A DNA stretch of 16,770 nt from Hyphochytrium catenoides (lineage: Eukaryota > Sar > Hyphochytriomycetes > Hyphochytriales > Hyphochytriaceae), in contig FLMG01004529.1 of NCBI GenBank assembly GCA_900088475.1, positions 35,327 to 52,096 of the forward strand, read 5' to 3'. Made by a program: the position numbers and the translations under genes. Shown piece by piece: positions 8,950 through 16,770 of the stretch; the first letter of the stretch is position 1; each line of letters begins with the position of its first letter. The notes beneath the pieces are model-generated. The model searched no databases and was not told where the DNA came from. It worked only from the letters and a program-made list of their open reading frames with translations.

Positions 8950-11900
8950 CTATACTACCAGTTCATCCTCGAGGAAGGAGTACTCGAAGGTGAACTCCGA
9001 CTTGATCCTTTGGCACCAGCCGCTCTCATAGTCAAAGTATACATAGGTACCCTGCTCATACTCGTCCGTCGTCACTTTTGGCTCCTCGTGCCTTTGGAAC
9101 CATGTCAGATACTTCTTATGATACCGCCAAGACTGCTTCTTGAGCTCCCGCGCAGCGCGATACTATGGAAGCAAAAAGCAAACGGGATGACGTTTTAGGA
9201 TAGGGGTCACTAACCGAAGGCCATGAAGTCACAATCAAAGTTGTTGATGCCGAAGGACAGCGAGATTGAAGGATTGGTAAGAGCTGAAGCACGAGATGCA
9301 TAATGAAGCTTTCAAGCATTGAGGCAAGATAAAAAGGCAACGAGAGAGAAGACAAGAAGAGATCCCAACGACGTGGCAGGCACGGATATGAAGTTAAAAG
9401 TTCCAGCCAAGACGTGTAGGGCTTCAAGCGAATCACCTGCTGGTAAGTCCCTTGCTGGTAGTAAAAAATAAAGAACAGAGTGTCCGTGTCAAACTTTTCG
9501 AATATCGCAGGAGATTCGAACAGCGAGGACGGCGTTGACGGGAAGGCAGCCGGAGAAGGGAAGGGGTTCCTTGGAAGGTACTGCTTGGGCCTGGAATAGA
9601 GACAAGATCATGTTACGATGATCACATGCGAGCCAGCCATCGATGAGAGATCTCAAATCATCAGGAGGACAGGTATGAAATGAAGCTAACCATAAGCTGA
9701 GTACGAGATGAGTTAGCGTCACGGAGAAAATAAAAGTTCACTGGCCGACTATTAAGATCCCATTTCGGTCAATTTGAAACCTTTTCGTTTCAACTTTTTA
9801 TCTTACCTCTCTGAATCATGAGTGGTTGGGATATGGTACAGACTAGCCTCTAGCACAGGGAGACTCTGCAGTTCCCCCTCGCCCAGCCGATCCTTTCCAC
9901 CTAGGCAGGTTGAAGAAGGTAAGTAGGGTATACAAAATCCACGCGTTGGAAGACGAATGAAGTAGACAGGTTCTATGAGGATGAAAAAGAGTGAGAAGCC
10001 TGGACAAAGCCACAGATTCTTAACAAGCTGGGGGTTAGGGAAAGGGCGTCGATGATGAGACAGGTAAGGGAAGGTCATCCATTCCTACCGGGATAGGATG
10101 GTCGAGCCTTCACCCAATCACCAGCAGCAGGCGCGGCAGGACCAGGCGTGACGGCGGGGACCAATGGCACAGGAGCTGGAAGTGCCGCGGCTGACGGTGC
10201 AGGAGGGGAGGCCGGAGGGGCAGAAGCGGGTCCGACCCCTTGCCTGTGTAAAGGAGATGACTGACCTAACGCGGGAGCAGGAGGGGCCCGAGGAACTTGC
10301 GGCTGCGGGGCAAGAGGGACCGATGGAGCTGGGACGTTCGGGATCTTCTTAGCCCCAGCGATTACCCTCGATGTAGGCTGAGGAAGCAGTCCAGGCCCTT
10401 TTGCAAAAGCAGGTTCCACCTTCGAAGACTCAACTTTATCTGTCGCTATTGCTCGACCTGACTTGGCACTGTCTCCATTCTCCTCACTCGCCGCTGCCGA
10501 ACTCCCAGCTGTAGTCTTCGCAGATTTAGCTTCATTTACGAGTACGCAATACCCAGGGCCAAAGAGGCGAACAAAGATATGTTAGAAAGGGTCGTCCACT
10601 CTTCGTCTGACGTGAAGGAGATGAAATAGGTATAGCGGAATAAAGCTCCGTTACCAGCGAGAGGAAGGAAAGTAGGAAGAGCGAGAGGATGGCAACGCAG
10701 GAGATTAACGGAAGAGGAGAGACCGTAAACAATAATCAGAGTCCTAGGCGGGTGGACATTGTATTTCAGCGTACGCCAGAGTAAAAGACCGTGCAACACC
10801 GAGTAGCATAGCTCAAGAAGAATAAAAGTGAAAAGGTGGAAGGTGCAAACACAGCGAGAACAGAGAGTGCCTTCCACTTACTATCCTTAGCTTGGCTAGG
10901 CCCGCTAGCCTGCATCTCTTTACCCTTAGTCTGCTTCGAGTCGTTCTCGTTGCTCGATGTGAGAGATCCTTTCTTCCTATTCGAGAGTTAGGGTGGTGAT
11001 AAGTTATATCGAAGATGAGGACGGGGGAGAAGGAAGGTTAATGAAACTTCATCTTCTCCTACGTAGGGGGTATCACGCTAGAAGCGGGAGGCGAGGCAGA
11101 ATACTGCTACGTAAGCATACGCAGGCGAAATAATGACAAACGTACAAGCGCTAGGACATTCCAGAAGAGCATAGAGGTCTTCCAACTATGAAAGCTCAGG
11201 ACAATGATTGCAAATTGCAGATGTTTTGCTTAGTAATGAAGGTGTGTAATAGGGTTAGAGGACTTGTTGCTCACCTGGCCGATGAACTAGTGGAACCATC
11301 CTCTTCTCCATTCTGATGCTTATGGTCATCTCCCTTTTCTTTCTCTCTGTGATGCGAGTCAAGCAAATTTGCCGTCTGAACAAGAGAAGCAGCCGATGCG
11401 AGCGAGTCTAAGTCCAGAGAGCCATAAATATCTTCTATATCATAGTTCTCTAGATAGTCCGCGTCCTGCAATGAAGAAGACGTCGTCAGCTCCAATGGCC
11501 CGGTCTTATCATATGGTGTTCATAGTTGTCCTCCGTCAGTCAACTCTCTCTGAAAGGTCATCGTTTCTGTCTCACTAACTCCCCAACCCGAAGGGGTAGC
11601 TATGTTCTTCCCTTCTTTGTCTTTCTCTAGGGTCTCGACGTAGCCACTTTAGCAAATACCTGGTGTGCCTCTACGTAGTATTCCAGGTCTTCTTTGATGT
11701 TATCGACGTCTGCAGGGTCCAGCTCATCATTCTCGACTAACCGCAGGATAAGCTCCAGCTTGTCAATGTGTTGCTTATGTCGCACTAAACTCTGTTCAAA
11801 CTGGTCTGACTGGTTTTTCTTCTTCCCTTTCCCTTTCATTCCTGCCTGTTTTTCTAGCTCTACCTCAAACTCCTAATAGCAACAAAACAGGAAGTTGCTA

Positions 11901-13087
11901 AGACACTGCCGGCAACGAATAAACAATGGAAAGAATAAAGAGTCCTAGAGGTGTAGGCTATCAAAAGGTAGCCTATTATAAAGCAAGCATAAACACTGAG
12001 CAAGGGTAGGATTGTTGAACGACCCTTGCGAAGGGCAGCATCCAACAGTGCTTCATGTAGATCGACGAGTAGAGAAGGAAAAAGACGAGTAGAAATCAGG
12101 CAGCGAGTAGGCAAGAAGGAAGAAGATTGGCAAAACCTCAATCTGTCGCTGTAAGGTGTCCAAGTCATCCTGAATCCAAGCTCGCGTGTCACTCTTCGCT
12201 TTCTCCTGGGGATCTAATCTTCTACCTTGCGCTAAGCCTTCCTTGCTGTATGCTTTCGTCTTCATCTCCTTCTCACACACCTGAATGACGATGGATACAG
12301 AGTAAATGACATAGCAACAGAGCAAGATGGAAGCATCATAAAGGACAAATTGTTTGGTGAAGAGGATAAGGAAAAGCTAAAGGTCAATGCCATGCCAGCT
12401 AAAAAAGCTAAAGGCAGGGTGACCCTTATGGTTGGTGGAGAAAAGGCTGCCATGTAACACGTCATTAGACTCTTTCCTTGAATTGTTCCATTTTAGTCTC
12501 AATAAGCTTCCTTGCTTCCAAGAGGGCTTTCTTGTCCTTAATCGAGCTATCTCCAATCCATGACTTGATCTGAAGCATAGTACAGTTAGACCCGACTGTC
12601 TTTGGGAAGGAAGGTTGTCAACTGAAGTAGAGGTTGGCACCTGATCTCGAAATCTCTGCAGTTTCTTGATCTCTTTCTTGAGATCCATCTCATATTTCTC
12701 TTTCTGGTTTTGAGAAGACGAGGAGTAGACCTTATCATGGATCTCATCGAAGAGGTCGACACCCTCATTGACCTATCGAATGTGCTTGCTTAGCCTGAGC
12801 ATCGACCAGCCATCTTGGGAATGTTCCAGAAAACAAAAGACGATCGACATGTAGAAGAAACCATATAGAGACCAACAATGTTGGCCAAAGCATGTTAACG
12901 GAGAGATATGATGAGGATAGCCTGAGCAAGTCGGGTGTGCTGAGAAAGCAAGGAGCAAAGGCTGATATAAGCATCAGTTGGGACTAGACAAGGCGCGAGG
13001 AACAAATCGCGCACATAACCTGACTCTCAGCATTACCTTTTTTAGGGTCCTTTCTATTTCACTCTGCAACTTCCTCGCTCCACTCAT
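8950..13087 (-). CDS. NOT3: CCR4-NOT complex subunit 3 (NOT3/NOT5), eleven exons
   Basis: Exons from 5' to 3': 13087-13037, 12772-12641, 12569-12471, 12280-12137, 11872-11660, 11465-11275, 10976-10882, 10529-10089, 9900-9807, 9590-9437, 9162-8950. All phases agree and give 608 residues (human CNOT3 is about 750, yeast Not5 about 560). NOT3 is a scaffold of the CCR4-NOT deadenylase, acting in cytoplasmic mRNA decay and translational control. Residues 1-235 are the helical N-terminal domain, with family motifs [44 protein letters not shown] and [15 protein letters not shown]. Residues about 240-455 are a linker, acidic and Ser-rich then very Pro/Ala-rich. Residues about 460-608 are the C-terminal NOT box: [69 protein letters not shown]. 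Intron 2 (71 bases) has a clear TCTAAC branch point. The exon 3 donor is odd, and exon 8 has a second in-frame acceptor 21 bases further in (10508). Confidence 0.95.
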
Positions 13088-13095
13088 GTTATCAT
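13084..13095 (-). promoter_or_regulatory. Three-codon uORF overlapping the NOT3 start
   Basis: The minus strand reads ATG ATA ACA TGA, with the TGA sharing bases with the NOT3 start codon (ATGA overlap, main ATG at 13087-13085). The uORF begins two bases after the proposed 5' UTR acceptor. Such an overlap can reduce initiation or permit termination-reinitiation; whether it is translated cannot be seen. Confidence 0.5.
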
Positions 13096-13097
13096 TC

Positions 13098-13171
13098 CTG
13101 CATGCGACAGAACTAATGAGTCAGCACATGTGAAACGAAGTGAATCAGTCTACTGAGAGTTTAAGATATAC
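13098..13171 (-). other. Possible 5' UTR intron of NOT3
   Basis: On the minus strand, AAAG|GTATAT (donor at 13171) and GCATGCAG|GAATG (acceptor at 13098) bound a 74-base stretch similar in length to the shortest coding introns here. TGACTCATTAG upstream of the acceptor could hold the branch point. It would leave 10 leader bases before the start codon. This rests on splice signals only. Confidence 0.35.
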
Positions 13172-14521
13172 CTTTGTGAGAGTCCAAAGCGCTAGCAAGC
13201 GTTATCCTTGAGGATCTCTAGGCCTTCAAAAGCTTATAAGAATAGCTGCGACGTCAAGCGTGAGCTACCGATACCATACCTTCTTCGGAACCACGTATTA
13301 GCAAAGACTTAGCACCACTTCAGTTGTCGCTCTTTCCCCACGTTAGGCAGCCCACGAGGTTGTAAGACAACTAGAATACTATTGAGCTTGCTATCAGCAG
13401 TCCCTCAGAGTTTCTTAATCACTCGGTAGGTCAGCACTAATCTTCAGATTATGTACGATTGAAGCTGCGAATCTGCAGATGCTACCTCGAATATAATTCT
13501 GGGCCTTCTGAAATCCGATAAAATGCTCTTCTAACCATCACCAGTGGAGACCTCTGTTTGGCCCCCTCAGCAAACAAACACAGGTAGGCAATATAAACTC
13601 ACGATCATGTGCCCTGTTAAAGTCTAGGGCTAGAGGACTAAACACACATCCGATTGAGTGGATAGCATTTTGAGTCTGAATGGAAACCTTCATTTCTGGA
13701 GCTGAGGAAATGCCCCTGGGGGAGCTCTGAACATGGACAGATGATCTGTTGAATGAGAAAAGCAGCAGGGATTGAGGCTGAAGAAGCTTCAATCCTGTCT
13801 TCATCTTTCTCACCAGTAGTTCGATAGCGTGTCTTTGTCTATCAGACATCTTGTGCCCTTGTGACACTTGCTTGTAAAGTCGATAACGCGGGCGATGTGC
13901 TGGTCAAGTTCAAGCCCTGTAGCCAACATACGCAAGGAAGTAGCAATAGCGCCAGGCTGGGACTCAGACCCTCCTGCAATGTGTGTTCTCTTTCCCCCAA
14001 GCAAAAGTGTTGGGCTCTGTATCATAGGTCAAAGGGAGCTTTGTATCATAGGTAGGAGACATGGAAGGAGATCTGCCGAAGTGAGAAGAAGCCACAAAGT
14101 CGAAGAATATAGGAAAGTGAACCGCTGATTTGCGGTGATCGCGGTGTAAGCCTGTTAATGGACATTGAGGAGAAATCGAAATGCTGCGACTGCAGCTTTC
14201 TTTCAGACACTTCTTCCCTTAAAAAAGAGAATAGCCACTTCCAGTGACCAAAGGGACTCCCCATTCAATCTTTGCAGGAAACAAGTCCACGCAACCGACA
14301 ACAGTAAGACGTAAAGGCAAGCTACTCCAAGGAACTTTACCTCGGTGCAGCAAAAAATGCCTAAAGCTTCACTGTGGAGGGATCGCTTTGGAGCACAACG
14401 CCACGCGCATGTGCTTTTTGCACTTCTCCTCCCTTCACAGCCTCAAGCTCCTTGTTTGAAAACGACAAGGAATATTGCATAACTCCCGACATCGGCGTCA
14501 AAAGGCACCGAGATCTCATCC
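13172..14521. other. Gap between NOT3 and the BAR/SBF2 gene, no assignable gene
   Basis: This 1.35 kb lies between two minus-strand genes, so it should hold the NOT3 promoter and the 3' UTR of the upstream gene. Two overlapping minus-strand open frames (14025-13810, 71 codons; 13867-13538, 109 codons) could be exons of a small gene, since one contains LELDQHIARVIDFTSK and the other RQRHAIELLVRKMKTGL. I recognise neither and found no clean join. Short plus-strand frames look like chance. No tRNA or snRNA was seen. Confidence 0.45.
14016..14053. repeat. Short direct repeat TGTATCATAGGT
   Basis: TGTATCATAGGT occurs at 14018-14029 and again at 14042-14053, a period of 24 bases. The copies are preceded by similar bases (CTC and CTT). 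It looks like a partial tandem duplication. Confidence 0.7.
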
Positions 14522-16770
14522 CTATGCCTCCTCCTTGTCTTTTCTTTTCGCTTCTTCCCGTCCGTAAGCGTTTTCCAGGTTCTGAATCAGGTCCCCTCGA
14601 AGGAAGTCAGGTAACTGGTACTCCTCGCACTTCCCAAGAAGGAAATCTTTGGTCTCAGACTTCGACACTCCGAGCTCCAACATTCCCAAGGTAAAGGAGC
14701 AGAGTTGGCCGAACTAGTTTGGACCACAAAGGGAGAGCAATGGGCAAGTCAGTGATGTGGGATAACACAAGGATCACAGTCCGTGAAGGTCAGCCTTAAG
14801 GTTTGATAGTAGGTGGACCTTCTATGTGTCTCTCCCTTACTGTCACTGTCGAATGTAGCAGTGTAGGCTATCCCACTCTAACCGGACGTACCACAATGTT
14901 ATGAATTCTCCTCACTGAGTCTTCCCGACTTGGCAGATAGCTCTGTCCTTCTCCTTGTTCCGACAGAAGAGTATACCATTCAACTTCTTGAGGCATCTTT
15001 TCTAGCTCCTCCTCGATACCGTGCAAGAGGGCATTATCCCAGAACTGGCAGGCAGACACTATTAGGTTATGCTGGATACAGGAGGCACGATGAAGAAGGA
15101 CGGGACCTTACTGGCTTTTGCACATGGCTGATAGAGAATATATAGCGAAAGAGAGAACAAGGAATGGGAAGAGTACTTCTAAGACCAAGAGCACTCCAGC
15201 ACGCAAAGGCTTACCATTGGGTTCCTCCAGAGCGGGTGAGGGCGAAGGTGCTCTATGAGATACTCTTTCTGTTCGCTTTTGCCTTGCCCTTCTACTCGTC
15301 GATAGAAGGTTTCTGCCATGATAATCGCCGTTTTTCCTGCCTTCACATCGTTGAAATCAAGGCATGAATCCAGGACGAGCAGAAAGGCTGTGACGAGAGA
15401 AGAGAAGCCTTCGCCAACATCCGTTTTGATACTCCTTTGCTCATTGAGCACTCTCATAAAAAGCTCTCTTCCTTCCCTCGTCTTTGCCATAGCTCCAATA
15501 CCATCCACGGGCTGGCCCTTCCAAAGGGGATACCGCATGCTCTCTCTTCTTTGTCTTTCTTCTTCTCTTGCGCTTCTCCCTTCTCCATTGAGTGTCACTT
15601 GCATATCCTCATTATATCCCTTCGCTTCAGGATGGCAAGAGAGGATGCTAGCAACTAGCGCTCTCATTTCGGACAGCATTTCTCCATCCCCTTCACTCTC
15701 GGCAGAATCTTGTTTTACGTTCTCTCGCTCTCTGACGTCCTCCCACTGCCCGGAGGTCTCCAGAACGTCTTCACTCTCGACCAGCTAGAGAGCAAAATGT
15801 CAGGGACAGGAGGTTGAGAGAGCAGAAAACGTTCTGGAAAGGTTGACTAGCTAGTAAAGAGGATTTCTCCCATGGAGACGCTAGTATATAGGCAAGAATT
15901 GACCTTCGAGTTGAAAGCTATATCCAAAAAGAAGCAAGCAACACCGTGATGGCAAAATGACAACCTTCACACCTAAATGCTCTGTTCAGTCCTAGCCTTC
16001 AAAGAGTTCCGCTCGGTTGCGAACCTACCGGAGAGAATTCCAAGTCTCTTAAGTTTTGCCCGGCTTTTGCCCTGCCTCCCTCTTTCTTTTTCTGCTGTTT
16101 CTCTTTCTGATTTTTCCTCCGCTGCCAATCCCACTCTAATAGAGACAGAGCTTTGCTGGAGAGATGGAGGCTGGGATCGCGTGATCTCTAGATCATAAGA
16201 ACCATGACTTAGCCGTACGATTTCTGAGACAGATAGAGTCCCTGCTACAGCACAAACTTATGGCCCAGCCACTGACTTGTACCTGGATGAATAGGTTGAG
16301 GTCACTTTCCGCATCCACAGCTGTGGTGACGGTGATAAGCTGCGTCAAGTTGTAGTCCCGAGCACGTAAAAGGTGGTGCTCGGTTGAGGTGTATTTCTCC
16401 AGCGCCTACGAAGCCAGACAACAGATGCTATCAGGGACAGATCGGGCTTGACAGGAAGCATGATGGAAAACTCCTCAGACAACCAATCTTTAATGAGCTT
16501 GCAGACGCAGTCATTACATGGTCGATCTTGAAGGCGGAGAGTTCAGAAGAAGAGTACATCCCGGCCTTCGTCCTTACCTCCTTAACAACGGCAATCCGTC
16601 TCCTCTCTAAGGCGTAGAAGCTTGAGGACGAGGCTAGAGTTTGCTCATCTAACCGCCAAAGGGAGGAGAGGAGCTTATCCTTGGACGTCCCATAAGAATC
16701 CGCCGCGTCTTCAGTGTCTCTAAATGCCCGAGAAAGCTTCGACGCGATCCTCTGCAATTCCCTTTCAGGT
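14522..16770 (-). CDS. BAR/F-BAR-like and KIAA0513/SBF2-domain protein, 5' end beyond window
   Basis: Exons from 5' to 3': >16770-16578, 16405-16283, 16133-16029, 15784-15215, 15044-14892, 14713-14522. All visible junctions are phase 0, giving 444 visible residues and a TAG stop at 14524-14522. The first 105 visible residues are helical and end FYALERRRIAVVKEALEKY and AVDAESDLNLFIQ, the pattern of the last helices of an F-BAR/BAR membrane-bending domain. A basic linker (QRRKNQKEKQQKKK), DLEFSP and an acidic stretch follow. The last 215 residues match, from memory, the domain shared by KIAA0513 and the SBF1/SBF2 pseudophosphatases: GRELFMRVLNEQRS, LVLDSCLDFNDVKAGKTA, MAETFYRR, HPLWRNPMFWDNALLHG, FGQLCSFTLGMLELG. 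A role in membrane trafficking is inferred. The third visible exon uses a TTAGAG| acceptor, chosen because it is the only one keeping both neighbours in frame; that exon is the least certain. Confidence 0.8.

Noticed and set aside
9522-9535. GTTCGAATC, a tRNA B-box match (minus strand)
   Set aside because: It lies inside NOT3 exon 10 and encodes Leu-Phe-Glu-Ser; no A-box or cloverleaf is present.
10075-10419. Pro/Ala-rich 114-codon frame as a separate gene
   Set aside because: It is part of NOT3 exon 8 and joins in phase to the NOT box exons; the linker composition is usual for NOT3.
10532-10877. Hydrophobic minus-strand frames resembling membrane segments
   Set aside because: They lie within NOT3 intron 7; the hydrophobicity comes from translated pyrimidine-rich intron sequence.
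1-16770. Bacterial defence system, CRISPR array, transposon or viral genes
   Set aside because: No spaced direct-repeat array, transposase, reverse transcriptase or phage-like module was seen; the genes are spliced eukaryotic ones.

Overview
This is nuclear DNA from an intron-rich eukaryote, most likely a unicellular alga or a related protist. Coding sequence is cut into short exons by GT-AG introns of about 50-540 bases. Several introns carry a CTAAC-type branch point. There are long CT/GA microsatellites and no operons or bacterial signals. The NOT3 homologue reads closer, from memory, to plant/algal NOT3 than to animal or fungal versions, but nothing fixes the lineage.

Layout. Bases 1-532 are a GA repeat and non-coding DNA. 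Bases 533-1636 (+) hold a weakly supported three-exon gene with a possible degenerate AP2-like domain. Bases 1637-3685 have no convincing gene; they hold a compound CT microsatellite and a long pyrimidine-rich stretch that may be 5' leader or leader intron of the next gene. Bases 3686-8575 (+) hold a ten-exon gene for a leucine-rich-repeat (LRR) protein of the cysteine-containing AMN1/FBXL/Rad7-like type, with a long charged N-terminus and a lysine-rich tail. It converges on a complete eleven-exon minus-strand gene at 8950-13087 encoding the CCR4-NOT subunit NOT3 (608 residues by my splicing). After a 1.4 kb gap with no assignable gene, 14522 to the right edge (-) holds the 3' part of a gene whose product joins a BAR/F-BAR-like helical region to a KIAA0513/SBF2-type domain.

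The genes do not form an evident pathway. NOT3 is core mRNA-deadenylation machinery; the LRR protein looks like a protein-interaction scaffold; the right-hand protein looks like a membrane-trafficking factor. The most useful second-look items are complementary CU and GA tracts flanking exon 3 of the LRR gene, a three-codon uORF overlapping the NOT3 start codon, an in-frame optional 39-residue Cys-rich segment in the LRR gene, an odd donor in NOT3, and the BAR-like plus SBF2 domain combination. All exon joins were made by eye from reading frame, splice signals and remembered family motifs; no alignment or RNA evidence was available.
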